NCBI GenBank assembly: GCA_018697195.1 | Contig: CM031864.1 | Span: 13,388,809 to 13,452,808 of the forward strand | DNA length: 64,000 bases | Source: Certhia americana | Taxonomy: Eukaryota > Chordata > Aves > Passeriformes > Certhiidae | Direction of reading: 5' to 3' | In this document: positions 1 to 13,830 of the stretch, one piece after another | Position numbering within the stretch: position 1 is the first letter of the stretch | Layout: each line of letters opens with the position of its first letter | Notes under the pieces: generated by a model | What the model saw: only the letters and a program-made list of their open reading frames with translations | What the model was told of the DNA's origin: nothing | Database searches by the model: none | Translations under genes and position numbers: made by a program

Positions 1-80
1 GGATAGTTTTGTTTTGTTGTGTTTTTTTTTCTTTAAATTAACTGGAGTAGTCATGCATTAAAAAAAAAAAAAAAAAAAAA
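1..80. repeat. T-rich then poly-A low-complexity sequence
   Basis: The first 35 bases are T with scattered G. A run of 21 A follows at 60-80 and leads into CAAAAC. No element body could be recognised next to the A run, so it may be a simple repeat or the tail of a retroposon too decayed to name. Confidence 0.8.
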
Positions 81-3000
81 CAAAACCTAGCAACAAAGCA
101 ATCAAGGCAGGGTCTGTGCTTTATTGACATCACTGGCTCAGATGTAACATATTGGCAGCACAAATGGTCACTGTCAGAGCCAACTGGGGACATGATTGTT
201 GGTATTATCTTCTGGTAAGTGATTCCCAGACAAATTTAGATTACAACCCTTTTGTAAATAGTCCATTTTTTTCCTAGCATGCTTTATAGCACTTAACATC
301 TATGTCTCTGCTTAATGAACTGGGCTACCCTAAAACCCTGAGAACAAAGTAAATCTAAGATAAATAAGCATATTTTAAAAAGAATGGCAAACATAAGCAA
401 ACATTTTGATCTACAGCCAGTAGCTAAAAACCTTCAAGTGCTACAAAAAGCAACAAATGGTCCTTCTAATCAGCTTTGGAGCCTAAAAAGATAACTGTTT
501 AATCTAGGACATAGAGTATCTCATTTACAGGCAGGCTAATATCATAAAGATCTAATAACTAGCAAGATACTACATGATACAGTCTTCTATTAATTTCTTA
601 ATAGTCTTGTCCTGCAGCACAAAAGCTCCTGTCATTAGCACAGCTGATATTTTCATAATTTAGGGAACTTGTGTGGAATTAATGAACTAATGAGCAGAGT
701 TCGAACATTACCGTATTTCTGTAAGTATGTGCAACCAGTATTTGGCCTTACAGGTTCCTAGAGCCTCCATAGATCTGAGCACAGATCTGCTACTAAGGCT
801 TAATAGAAGTTAAGAGATGGAAGCATCTTTGGACTAAAGGTTTTCTCCTCAAGAGAGTTAATTTTCTCATGCCTGTCTGCAAAAGGTTGATGTCTTTCTA
901 CACTCCACTTTCCAAAAAAACAGGAAAAAAAAGATATTTTGAAGTTTTGGTGAGGAAAAAGAAAAACAACTCTGAAAACTGTGAGAAAAAGACTCATGGG
1001 TGGTTTTAGACTTCTAGGGCAGTAGAGGGGGAATTATAATTTTTATTTCACAGCAGAAGAGAGGGACATTGTTTAGTGTGGAATGAGGGCCAAAAATTAA
1101 AAACTGTGAGGTTCAAAAATGCAGCCTAAGATGCACAAAAAGGTCTTATGTCTGTGAGATCCTGAATAATATTCCTGAATGATCAGAAAATGAATGATGT
1201 ATTTTATTTTTTCTTTGAGATTTGTGTCCAGTTACACAATGAAAGCCAATCACTATCTCAGAAACACTGTGTAACACCGTTTTTTTTCTTTTTTACACAC
1301 TGTGTAAAGACCAATTAAACTTGAAACTCTAAGTGTAAAAGCAGAAGGCTTACACCATCAGAGATGAGCAAAGAGGACATTTGGAGACACACTGGCATGC
1401 CACAGGGATGTTTTCATCAGACCCTTAAGACAGCAAGAAGATTCAGCCTGTTGCAACAGTCTGATATTTAATGTGAAAGCTTAACAGAACTCCTAGAATT
1501 AACAGTCAAATTTGCTGATATTTTTAAACCCTTCAAGGATTCCCAACAGCTTTGCTATTTGAATACTGAAGTATTGCAGCTGGTATAAATCAATTCGTAT
1601 AAATTAAAGCAAGGAAAGAAACAACATCTTTAAATAGTAACATAAAGAGAAATTTATAAAGGACTGTGCCTTTTCAGTGTAGTTTTAGACAAAATTTATC
1701 CTTAAATGGCTCCATACTTCCCTTGTTTATATATTATGACATGTACTGGTAGACTGGCTTGAAAAGAAGTTCTCATTACTGAGGAGACCAATTTTTATAA
1801 CACCAACTGAAGTCAGTGGCAATATTCCCATCCTCTTCATTGGCTTCTGCACAGAGCTAAACTGAGAAATTAATCCTGAGACCAAACATGCCATTTGCAG
1901 CCAGGATGCCACATGACTAAAAGCCTTTTTTGTAGAGTGTTGCTTATTTCAGTTCATTTTATTTTATTATGTCTTTAAAACCTCTACATTTGGTGCAGGA
2001 CAAGCACTTGAGAGACGTTAAGCTTCCCCTATTAAAATGAGTTGTTTGTACAGGCAGAATGAAATTTAACAACATCAAATGGAAAGAAGGATCCTAATGT
2101 GTGACAAACAGGCTGCCTGGTCCCCTCCCCTGACCCAGGATGCTCCGACTCCCTGCAGGGAACTGTTTGCACTGGAGCCCTCCCATGGGCTGGCACGTAA
2201 ATCTTAAAAATATCTTTGTAGCCCATCTGCTGTAGTGCTTCATTTTTAATGAAAATGGAAGGTGCCAACCATAAGTAGTTTTGATATGCCAAGTCTCTCC
2301 CATAATGCCAGCCTGCTACATCTCAGAGGAGTCAATTTAAGCACACACACATTTCCAGGACTTGCTTGTAAGTTTATGATTAAATGTCTTTAGAGATGAA
2401 GCAAAAAAACCTCAAAAAAGACCAAATGATAGCCATTTTGACAATTAAGCTGTCAGTGTAAGATTGTTAACTTCAATATAGTCTCACGAGTTTTGCTTAT
2501 TTTGTTTTCCACATGTATTTTGTACAAGATTTATATTCAGAAATAAACCTCTTTCCAAAGAAACTTTGTTATTTCTCTTCACAGTTGGAGCATGGATTTT
2601 TTTCCTAAACCAAGTCAAACTCGATAAGGATGTCACCAACATCGTGCTAGATATTAATGTTAGATGGATTTATTTTCTTTTGGAGTTTTATATCTTGCAG
2701 ACATGTCGTAAGGAAGCCAGCATAAAATTGGTATTGGCACAGAAGATGTCTAATTTTGTATCATACTTGTCCATGCAAGTTAGTGTTTTCTATTCATTTC
2801 AGTAACAGTTCTTTAAAAAATCAGGGAAGTTTTTTTTTTTCAATAAAGGTTTTACCCAGGCACAGGAAGTAAAATAAAAATATCCAGATGCTTGAGAGAT
2901 TTGTCATCATTAATTCAGAGAGTGTAACAAAAATAATGTTAAGAAAACAGACTTCAGAAAATACTGTTTCAAAAATTTGTGGTTTATTTTCCTCACATTG

Positions 3001-6000
3001 TAGAGGCTGAGAATGCGAGTTTCTTTAATTGCTTGCCTCAGCAAAGCATTGGAATAATGTGAAGGTAATGTCTCAAATATTTAAATAAAGTTTTAAAATC
3101 CCAGAAGTAAAGTAAATCCAGATATTATTGACACATTAGCAAGGTCACAGAACTTACAATTCAATGGAAATAGAGAGGTACTAAAACACTCTGAAACTTG
3201 GATTATATCTTGAATACTGCCACAGGAGCATTACATATTTACTACACTACCTGGAGTATGATATTCTATAACCATTTGTATTCCTCCTATAAATCTGAGC
3301 AAAGCTCTCCCCAAATGATTAGGGGATTAACTTTCCTTGTGAGTAGGTTCACATTATGCATGGTCAAAGTCATATCACAGACACACATGGAAAAGAACAT
3401 TTCAAGGGTTATAATTACATTCATATGTTGGCTAATTGGGCCCTCAGGGGCCTCATTCCTAATTATAAGCGGGTATGCAGGAAAATATCAGTAAAAAAAA
3501 GTGTGTATAGAATGAGTATGAGATTAAATGTGTTATGCTGGCTGTATAAAAGCCGTAAAACTTGATAGGAAAGGAATGCAGTAACTTGCCAAGTATCTCT
3601 AAACCATAAATTTTTTTTGATGTCATTATCAGAAGGAGATGGGAGGAGCCTCTGTTGTTTTAGAGGAAGTCTGCAAACACGTAGCCTCTAGTGGTATTTT
3701 TACATAGTTCTAAAAAAATCAAGTAATAATTGAGCCAGATGACAAAGAAAAGGAAAAAATGAAAGGGAACTTTTTATAACTTTGAGATAAAAAGAAGTTG
3801 AAAGTAACCTAAAGATCAGGAATAAGAGAATCCCATACTTGTGTCATTGAGATCTATTAACCAGAAATGAAATGCTTTGAAAAACTCTAGATATTCATTA
3901 ATTAAAATTGTATAAGCTTTAATGACACTGTTTATTAGTTTAGCTAAGGGCAGAATTTTTATCTCCCATAATTGAAAGCAATAGTTTATTACCTTGATTA
4001 GACACTAAGTAAAATATACAGGCTTTTACTTTTTCTCCATGTCTCTCAGAGGGAAATGCCTATAAGAATAAATTAAAGAACTTTTACAAGGTTATAATTT
4101 ATTTTATTTTCCATCAAATGGTATCCTTTTGGACATATCTATAAAAGTCTCACTGTTTAGAGTAGATGTGTATATAATATTACCTTACACCTCATAAGAG
4201 AAACTGGCAGGAACCCCGAAGCTGAATAAGAACAAAATTGTCTTTATCTCTTAAACCTGTCATTTTAATTTTCCACTCTAGACATTGCTGTATAAGTAGC
4301 CTCTCTTAAGTTCCTGGTGACTGTTAGACCACATTCTTGTAGCATTTTGAATTTAGTACCTAATCAAATTTCTTTCCATATTCTTGTCTTGATTTATAGG
4401 AACGGGTATATTTGTGAGTATACTCAAAGGAATACAGTATTTTATAGCATTCTAAATGCAAATCCTGTTTTCTTATTTATGCTGTGGCTAGTGTAGCCAC
4501 AACATTAAAAAGAATTTAAAACGAAGTGCAGAGAAATTGAAATGACAATCCTAGCCTTCTAACATCTTGAACTACCAATCTGAAGCTCCACAACTTGTGG
4601 CAGCATGAAACTGATGTGAATGAGACAGACTTTCAGGCTTCACGTGCCCAACCTGATCTTTGTGAAGCTGAAACTAATGCCCACGAAAAGAAAAAAAAAA
4701 AAAAAATTTTTGTAAGTAGCCAATTTGTAATCATATAATACTGTAGTTCAAATATTTAGAAGACTACTGGTTGAGCCAGTCATTTCAGTGAGGGCATGAG
4801 GGGGGGAGAAAGGGAGGTGAAAAAAAATTATTGATATATTAGCAGAAAAATATTAAATTAGTCCCATTCCTCCCATGGTAGACTAGCAAGTTTTCATGCA
4901 AGGACATGAATATTGACAAGGTCTCTGTGGCTACACTACAGCATCCTCTAACCCAGCCGTAAGGCTGATGCTGTCAGCCTGGGATTCTGGGATAAAGAAT
5001 GTATTTCTCATTTCCGCAGATGTGTACTGAGACAGACTCTTTTGCTGTAATCTTGATAATGTGAATAGTTTTGCTGTCTTCAGGCTTCTGACCTAACCTG
5101 GCTGAACTGACTGGAAGAACTAAAATCTCAGAATCATTATTTTAGGCCATTGTCAGGTTTAGGAAACCATCACAGCATTATCAAGTGCTTCTGACTTGAC
5201 ATTTTCATCTTATTCATAATTGACAGGGACATTTTATAGTCATAAGGTTTCCAATAATTATTAAAAGCTAAAAGCACAAGTCTTCCTCCGAACACAAACC
5301 AAGAGAAATCAGTGCTCATGCCAACTTCCTTTCTGAGAACATGGAGATATGAAAGTTGCTGTGATGCAAAAAGGAGAAGTTGGGAATATTGTTGAGGTTA
5401 ATTCTGTTTCCTCTCAAGAGAAAAAGAAGTGTTTAAGTAGGATTCTTGGTATATGTTCCAAACATAAACAAAGGTGAGAATTGATTATGTGTTCTCTCCT
5501 TGAAAAAGAAAATAAAAGTCAGAGAACGAAAACTCAAAAATGACGTAGATTAATTACGACAAGATGTAGGTTATAACACTGAAATACTTATAAGCTATAG
5601 GTTTAAACAGCAAAGGTGGTAAAACTTTTATTGTTAGGAAATGACTAAGGCATAAAATCTGATTACAATGTGGTTCAGAGCCTTTTTTTGAGTACAGATA
5701 CAGTTTCTTGTAAAAGGATTCAATCAAGCACTTTCACTAAAGTTATAAATATGGACCAAGAAGCACACAATAACAATTATCAAAATAGGATAAAAATTTA
5801 TTTATGCATTATGAAACAATCCCTTAATTTTTATCCATAGTACCTTAAGCTTTTGAGTTTTTTTAAGTTTTACACATGAATAACTGTCCTGCCAGAAAAA
5901 AATGATAAAATTGCTGAAGAAATCTTTGAAAATCACTGAGGTAACATTGAGAAGGGAAAACACTACTAGTCAGTGCGCATACAAAGGGACATTAAATAAA

Positions 6001-7004
6001 CATATTGTGATAGAAACAAAAGTGATCTATGGAGAAAAAAACTACCATACTGAAGTAAAAGAGGGATTCTCTGTAAAACAAAAGTCAGGAGACAAATGGA
6101 CCGGAAAAGTTCCACGCAGACTTGGTTACTTCATGAGACAGGTCAGAAATACTCCTTCAAGACTCTCCAATGGTGTTGGAGAACTCATTTACTAAGTCAC
6201 TACTACATAAAAAAATCCCACATATAGAGACAGGCAATTTTTAGCAAGTTATTTTGCAAATCAAGAAGAATTACCACTGGGTGACAGGATGTCAGTCATG
6301 GTTTTCATTTGTTTTGTTCTTCAAAGGACTCTGGAGATCAAAATTCCCTTACTGAACACCAGCTAGCTAATAGAAGTGGTGAATCTGGCAGAAAAGAGAC
6401 ACTCAGAGGTGGGAAGTGTTCTGTCCAATTTCCACTGCAAATGAATGAGGTCACTGAAGGAGAAAGCCAAGGAAGAGTTTAATCTTTTGGGTCAGGTGTT
6501 CAAGTCACAAGAGCTGTATTATTTTCCTATTTTCTACCTGTGAAATAAGCATAAGAATTTTTCGCCTCTCACAGCTTTTCTTTCTTTTTGTTCACATTCT
6601 AAGATCTTTCACATTTTCTTACCTCATGGCTGTACAGTTTCTAATACTTGTGGTGTAAAAATGGGAACTTATGGATTTTCTGATAACTCCTTGAAATCAG
6701 CCAAACATCTACTTTATTTGTGTACCATCACTACATCACTATCTGAAAATAAGATAAGGTATTTGTACAGTCAAGCACTTTACCTCCAATGCAATTTTTT
6801 TCCCCTGAAGAATCAATATAGGATTCAAAAGGAAATTTTTCTAATAGCACACCAAAAAAGACTTTTTATATAAAAGGTTATATTAGTCTAACATTAAGTT
6901 CTTCCCACTTCTCCATAAAGGAAGGTAGTGATAGCTAGCAGGTCGTGAAAGAATTAGATAACGTATTTTGTTCTGTTATCTCTGCAGATGATCATGAAAA
7001 AATG
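81..7004. other. Unique AT-rich sequence, no gene seen
   Basis: No coding sequence, RNA gene or recognisable transposon was found. Open frames are short; the longest is 97 codons (5902-6195, plus) and its product matches no family I know. A 16-base A run lies at 4691-4706. Two small perfect inverted repeats occur at 4483-4501 (8-bp arms, 3-nt loop) and 4962-4980 (7-bp arms, 5-nt loop). Base composition and stop-codon density are those of intergenic or intronic DNA. Confidence 0.6.
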
Positions 7005-7005
7005 A

Positions 7006-7034
7006 TTTTTTTTTTTTTTAATTTTTTTTTTTTT
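7006..7034. repeat. Poly-T tract
   Basis: Two runs of T (about 14 and 13 bases) are separated by two A. This is plain low complexity. Nothing recognisable as a retroposon body lies on either side. Confidence 0.85.
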
Positions 7035-7764
7035 GGTTTCACACAGAAAAATCAAGAAGAGAAATGTGGGGCTTCTTGGTCAGGACTATCCAGAGTAACT
7101 CTGGTCTGAAGGATGGCTAAGACCACATACATAAAGGGAAGAGTAGACCACTACCAGGAGCAGACCAATAGCCAAGGTGACTACCTTTCACAAGAGTCTG
7201 CCTTAATTATCCAGATTTTCTTGAACTACTTTATGATAAGTTTGATCACCTTTCCTTAACAAGTACAGCCTCAACTATAATAAAAAATAACCTCAAGATT
7301 TTAATAAAAGAAAGCAATATGTTATGATAAAAATTCATGCTAAAAATTAAGGGGTTAATTAGGTAAACCAGGTATAACATTTTAAGAATTTCAAATGAAA
7401 ATTGGAAACTCTCACTGTCTGGGATGTCTTGTAATACAGACATCACCAAGAAAATTTCCAGTTGACTTTACCTGACTCCTTTAGTCATTCACAAACTCAC
7501 CAGAATACGGTATATGAGTTAGTCTGAACTGATCAGACGGGAAAATATTCATGTCCCTTCAGTGACATCAACAATGTGCATGCTGTAGTTCTCTGAGTAT
7601 TGATATTATGAATGCACTGCTCTGTTCAATAAAGATATACATTCAACTTAATTTCCAATCGTTCAATCGTTTGGAGCGATAAAGCAGGGCAATTAAGAGT
7701 TGAGTCTGCTGCACAGCTAGGTCAGTTATGATTTCCCTTTTCACTTCTCCTTCCTGGGTTGGTT

Positions 7765-7978
7765 TGGGTTTTTTTTGTTTGTTTGTTGGGTTTTTTTTTT
7801 TTNNNNNNNNNNNNNNNNNNNNNNNNNNNNNNNNNNNNNNNNNNNNNNNNNNNNNNNNNNNNNNNNNNNNNNNNNNNNNNNNNNNNNNNNNNNNNNNNTT
7901 TGTTGGGTTTTTTTTGGTTTTTTTTTTTTTTTTTTTTTGTTTGTTTTGTTTTGTTTTTGTTTTTGGTTTATTTTTTGT
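7765..7978. repeat. T/G low-complexity tract interrupted by an assembly gap
   Basis: The tract is made of T runs broken by GGG, GTTTG and GTTTTG. Positions 7803-7898 are 96 Ns. The same pattern (TTTGTTGGG followed by a T run) lies on both sides of the gap, so the missing sequence is probably more of the tract. The open frames of up to 142 codons that cross here exist only because Ns and poly-T contain no stops; they are not genes. Confidence 0.9.
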
Positions 7979-10900
7979 TCTTCACTTTCTGAAGAACCTG
8001 TTTCAGTTTCACTAATTGAAAAGCAAGGCATATATATCCCTATTATCAAGGCTCCTCAGGGACAGGAGCCTTGTGAAGGTATTACACAATTTGTTCCACT
8101 ACACAGAGTCTGCCATCCACTGCAGGCCTTGAATAGAGTGCAAGTTCACAATCCTAAATTAATACTTATGTATCAAGAGGCAGATTTATATTCTTTACTG
8201 TGAAATAATGTACTTCTTCCCTTAAAAGTCTTTTTCAGCGGATATGCTGATGTAACCTGAATGCAGTCTGAGTGTCACCACTATTATATACCTGAATACG
8301 TAGTTCTATGAAAAAAAAACACATCAGCAAATGCTCAGTAAATAACAGGCCTGAAACACCACAAACCCGCATTATATTCATAAGCAATTTCAACTCTATT
8401 TGCTTAGCTTTTCAGAATATTTTAGTACAATAAAATATATTGTACAGTTTAGCTGTAGGAAGCTATAGAATGCAAAAGGGTTTCCTTTCTGTCTCTGGTT
8501 TGCAAGTACTGAAATAACTCCATTCTTCTTTTCCCGTAATCCAAATTACAAAGTCCATCTCCAACAGTTCAGATTTAAAGCTCTGGTTAATTTTAAAATA
8601 TTTTGCTGGTATCTGGTTACCCTTACATTTTTTATACCAGCCTGAAGAGGCAATTTACTGTTCTCATGTGGTCTACAGCATGATATTAATTTATTCAGTT
8701 TTCATAATGCAGCCAAGACATGTATTTGGAGGAGGGAGATTTACAGCATTATTTGCCATCATATTTACCACAAAGGCATCTCATGTTAGGTATCATTTCA
8801 TTTCCCACCTCCACAAAAGCATGAAAACACAGTAGAATAATAAGAAATGCACTGAAACATTGGGGCTTAAAAAAAAGGGACTCATTTTCAGCTAAACTTT
8901 TTCTGGAGGAACAGACAAAGAAGAACTTGTAAAATCTTAGTTTTCATAACAGTGAAAATTTTAAGAAAATTATTTAAAAAAATCTCTGATGTAATTTTAA
9001 CAGCTCTTATAATGTCTCCTTTTTTTTTCATAAAAGATACTATTTAATCTGGTTCTAAATAACTCATTCTATGATAAAAACTTGAAGTTAGGCCTTAAGA
9101 ATAAAAAAAATATGTTTATTTGTACCTAGAAAAGATCAGAGAAAGACCTGGACACCTGAGCCTGTTGAAATAGTTCTATTTCTTATAAGAAAATGACAAA
9201 GTCTAACATGATCCATTACAGAGGAGAACTTTCACCTCATGTACCTCCTGAGGAAAATGTAAGAATTAGTCATTTATAACTCATGGAGGAGAAGAACAGA
9301 AAGAATTCGAGCATACAGCAATTTATGTATTCTCTACCAATGTCTGCAATATAAGTCTTCAGCTTCAACAAGAAACATATAGATTTACTATAGAAGAATA
9401 AACCTTACAATTCCCTAAAATTGTCCAAAAATTGTAATTATTTTCATATATAACAAAGGAAAAAAATCCTTTAAAATAAAGGAATTAATTTTTTTTTTAG
9501 TCTCACATTCAAATCATAGCTGACCTGAGCCATTTCATTACTCCATCTTCAATTAGTCTCAACAGAATTCTTCATAAAACTGAACTCACTAAGGCACAGT
9601 TCTTTTGGTTTAAAAGGGGTTAGGAGGTCATTCAAGGTTTTGCTCTTTTAGCCTTAGTGCTACATTTTAAATAGAAAGGAATATTTTAGTGTCTTTCTCT
9701 ATTGAAACTTCTCATTTCTGTTTTTTTGGTTTTTTCTAAGATAGTAGTACATGATATATAACCAAAAATTGTAGCTCAGATTCTAGTAGAATATTATGTA
9801 GTTTGTCTTAATGCTCAGTACTCAGCAACTGCAACCTATAATTCAAGTCTTTTAATCCTATTTTATTCTATTCTAGAAAAAATTTGAAATAGAAGTGTAA
9901 GTTTGTTAAAGTATTTGCTAGTATCTCTTAGATTTTTTTCTTTATCTTCCTGCATATAAAACAACTTTCTCACATTGTACCTGTGTTGTTAAAGACTGTT
10001 CTTACTGTATGCTTTATGAAGTGGTAGGATATATTCTTTATACTTGCATAAATATTTCTAACAGAAGCCTCATTTTCAGTTTGTAAATGATTTTTAAATG
10101 TACATAAATTACATATTAGTGGTCAAATATGTGTGAAATACCTGAAGAAATCAGGTAAGGGCAAATCATTAACTGTCCATCCATGGAATAATTGAAATAA
10201 TTAGAAGAAAATTTTCACCATGCATTCAAGGTCTTTGGAGAGTCCAGAATCATTTCTCTTGCACAAGGGAAAAATCAGGTCCTGGAGCATGTGGTGTCTC
10301 ACACCTTCTTAAACCTGTAAGCCTGATGAAAGCTTATAGTATGACTTTCTGCAGAATCCCACTCTCTTGCTCTCTGTTATTCCTCTGCAAATACTGGAGG
10401 AGTCTTTTCTCCGAACAGTTTGTGTTCAGATTTCCTAGAATCTTTGCATGAGAGCTGCCCTTAAGAAACATATGCAGGGTCCCTTGGGTTAATGGAGGGT
10501 GGTGAGGGGGAGATGCACTTGGTTTTAAATTATCCTGTGTAGAGGTGTTTTTGCTTCTAAAAGAAGGCTCTACAGCACTGACAGCTCTAATTAATTTTAA
10601 AAGCAAAAAAATTGTACCCAAGATTTTAAAGATTCAAGCTGTTATAAATTTTGCCTTAGAACATGTTAGTACAGAAGATTGTACCACTTTATTAAAATGC
10701 AAAATTCAGATACAGATGGGCACAGGTAACTTAGCTCCCCTCAGCACAAGTATTCAAAGTGTGAAGGGATATGGAGAAAGTCTGTTCTGCCCTCGGGGTC
10801 TCTGCACAGTGACCCTTCCTGCCAGAGATCTGATGTTGTGATGTCTGATTCCTGCCCTAATCAGGAGCAGTGTGGAAGCAAACAAAAGTCTGGAGGGAGT

Positions 10901-13540
10901 TCTAGCTGGTGCTCACTACCCCTGGTCAGCCCAGTGACTGCAGCAGAGCTGGGATAATTAACACCCCTCTCCTCAGAGGTGTGGGGCTGGAACTGGAGTG
11001 ACAAAGCCAGAAGTATGCTGTGATTAACGAGCAAAATGGGCTGCAGAATTAGGCAACCTGTCCATTCATATGGCTACCTCATTAAATTCATACATGTGTG
11101 TAAATATATGTTTTATAGGCATAATATTTCAATTCTTATACTTTGCTACTCATAATTAACTCCAGACCTTTCTTTTTTTCCTTAATTTATCTTGCTTCTT
11201 ATGCAGTTGTCATTACTTTTTAACTACTAGGAATCCAACCATCTGACATTTCAATTTAAATCAGTCTTGCCATTAATTTTTAATAACATTTATGAATCTC
11301 TGAGGTAGAAGGAATCTATATACATTTTTAGAAAATCAAAATCAGCAGGAATTAGAAAATCCTTAGCAATGCTTTGAGATTTTTTCTAAAGAAAAGATAA
11401 AAAAAACCCAAAGGAGTGCTGACAGTTTTTGCTATATACTTCTATGGTCATGAGGATTTCAGATTTAGAAGGGCTTCTAAGAAAGAAACATCTTTCTAAA
11501 ACCCTTAGGCCTTCAAAATTATTTACGATCCTGGCATTTCTCCATTTCACTGTATCTGTCTGTCCATCTTTCAGCTCAGCTGGAAAAATGAAATGTATAG
11601 GTGATATAAAAATAAGCCACTTCCTTGTGCTTTCATAGGTAACTCAGAAACAGATTAATTGGAGTTCATTATACACAAGTGATAAGCTGAAATAAGTGGG
11701 CTCAAGATTCTGATGCCCTATGCATTTCCTTTCTTGCTTAGCTTTTACTTAGATGCCTTAAACAGATATATCAAATTATTGTTATAAAACCTAGTCAAGT
11801 ACAACTTCATAAGATTTTCTGTTACCTTACAAAGAGAAAAAAGCTTATTGTCTTGCAATATAATTAATAATTGTCCTTTTATATTAATATAATTTTAATA
11901 ATAAATCAATTAATTCAAATTCTAATATATTTTTTAGCTTCCCAAAAGTAACTTGTTTTCCACTCTTGCTTGAGATGAATCTCCGTTGCAATTGGTTGTG
12001 GTGTTATTCTCTGACCTTTCAAGAGATACCTCCTTTTAAGATACACCACTCTTACATGGCTACTATTGCTAATGCTCACTGCTGAGAATATTAACACCTC
12101 CACAGTATCTATTTTTCAAGACACCATCATCTATTAATTCAAGTCCTTCTTAAAAACTTGTTCAATACCATAAAAAAAGTGGGTAAATATCAATTAAGAG
12201 TGGATTATAATGGATGTATCAAACCCTCTCTAAGTAATTATATAATCTCTTCTGTGTAAGCCTTGACCCTACTTGAACTAATGATGGGGTAATGGGCAAG
12301 AAATGATGGCTTTCAAGAAAATTCTGCATATCAGTGATTTTACTTATACATGACTATCCTTCCTCTTTTACATGGACACTGAATAGAATATCTTATAAGG
12401 CAAAACAAAGTTTACCTTTTTCCTATTGTTAAGAATAAAGAAATATATTTTTATTAATGAGAGAAAAACATCAGTTCTTCAAATATGGTGTGTAAGAAAA
12501 GTCTTTCATTTTTCAAATGAATGAATTCACTTCTGCAATATTTTCATATTCCTAATCTGAGTCTTTGGAACCAAAATAATTATTCTCAAAATATTCTTTT
12601 CTCATTTGCAATCACTAATGGGACATTTAGGTGCTATAATGCTGCTAATGTAATATCATGGTAAGTCGTCTGCAGTCAAGCTACAGCACAAACGAAAACC
12701 TTGGTAACACAGGAAATGATCAAATATTCCTTATGGAGTTTAGCCAAAATGGTTATTTCTGATATGCATTCTGATAACTAAATACTAAGATGCTTTGCAT
12801 AATCTCTTCAAAATTCAGCAGTGGAGCGAATTTCAAAACGAAATTAACAGCTCGGGAGCTATTCACCCTCTGCCTTTGAATGGCCTTGAAACCTTTAACT
12901 ATTCTAGGAACATACACATGAGCTTCAGCCAGTTTGCCCCCTGCTTTTCATGGGTGTCTTCTTGGCAGATAACAGATGAAAACTACTTGAATCATGTATC
13001 AAATGCATATAGCATTTTCAACATTTCCCTCTGAAGTATAGAAATAAACACTACAGAATTTAAAATTACATTTGATGGATGTAAGCATTTTGGGTCACAA
13101 TATCTCACTAACTTTACATTTTATTAATGATCTGTGGATAAGCACTTCTGGGCCACAAGAAGTAGGAAAAATCACAGAAATTTCTGTGGGAAATCTCCAA
13201 ATTCTCTGTGACTGCTGTTTACATTATGATATCATGTAAATCCAGTGCACAGATGTAGAAACATTACTAAATGTGTATAGATTTAAAAACCAGAGATCTT
13301 ACAGGTTCATTGGAGGAGACACATAAAGAACTAAAACAGGGAGAGAACATCTCTGTCTATCACCTTAACTTGACAGAGAGTCAAATTGATACAAAATGCT
13401 GACTTAGTCCAGTAACTGAAATGTTTTGAATAGAAATAAGCAAAAAAATAATACATAAAAATTTTTGCCATTACTTATAAAAGGACATCTGTTTTATTTT
13501 CTATGTGATTTACTAAACTGTATGGACTGTTTTTCTGAAC
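7979..13540. other. Unique AT-rich sequence, no gene seen
   Basis: No exon or repeat family could be recognised. A perfect inverted repeat lies at 8047-8073. A GC-richer patch sits at about 10720-11040, with short open frames on both strands near it that match nothing known. The stretch at 11855-11935 is almost pure A+T. Confidence 0.6.
8047..8073. repeat. Perfect 10-bp inverted repeat (hairpin)
   Basis: CAAGGCTCCT at 8047-8056 is followed by a 7-base loop and then its exact reverse complement AGGAGCCTTG at 8064-8073. Pairing stops at the next base on each side. The stem is GC-rich against an AT-rich background. It is much shorter than a typical microRNA precursor stem, so no RNA gene is claimed. 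Confidence 0.75.
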
Positions 13541-13830
13541 AAAGCTTTTTTGTTTGTTTGGGGTCTAATTTTTATTTTTTTTTTTTTAAGAAAACTTGCT
13601 AGAGAGCCAATGGGATTTCAGGAAGTGTATTTGTCTTAGGGCATAAAAAGGAAGTAATAGATTAGACCAATGGCTCGTGAACAGGAGGCAATGCTGGGAA
13701 CTATGACCACACTGATTCCTCCACCCCCACTGAACTTTAAGGTTTGAGGGCTTTTTTATGTTTGTTTGGGGTTTTTTGTTTGTTTTTTTTTTCCTTGTTT
13801 TTGTTTTTTGTTGTTTGGGGTTTTTTTTTA
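13540..13830. repeat. T/G-rich low-complexity tracts
   Basis: Two T/G stretches, 13540-13589 and 13750-13830, contain TTTGTTTG, poly-T and two copies of GTTTGGGG followed by a long T run (13764-13777 and 13813-13829). Between them is about 160 bp of ordinary sequence. The same motif recurs at other places in the window. Confidence 0.75.

Noticed and set aside
5902..6195. 97-codon plus-strand frame
   Set aside because: No family recognised, no splice or promoter context, and the length is expected by chance in AT-rich 64 kb.
7728..8203. Open frames up to 142 codons crossing the N run
   Set aside because: Ns and poly-T contain no stops; the products are runs of X and Phe or Lys.
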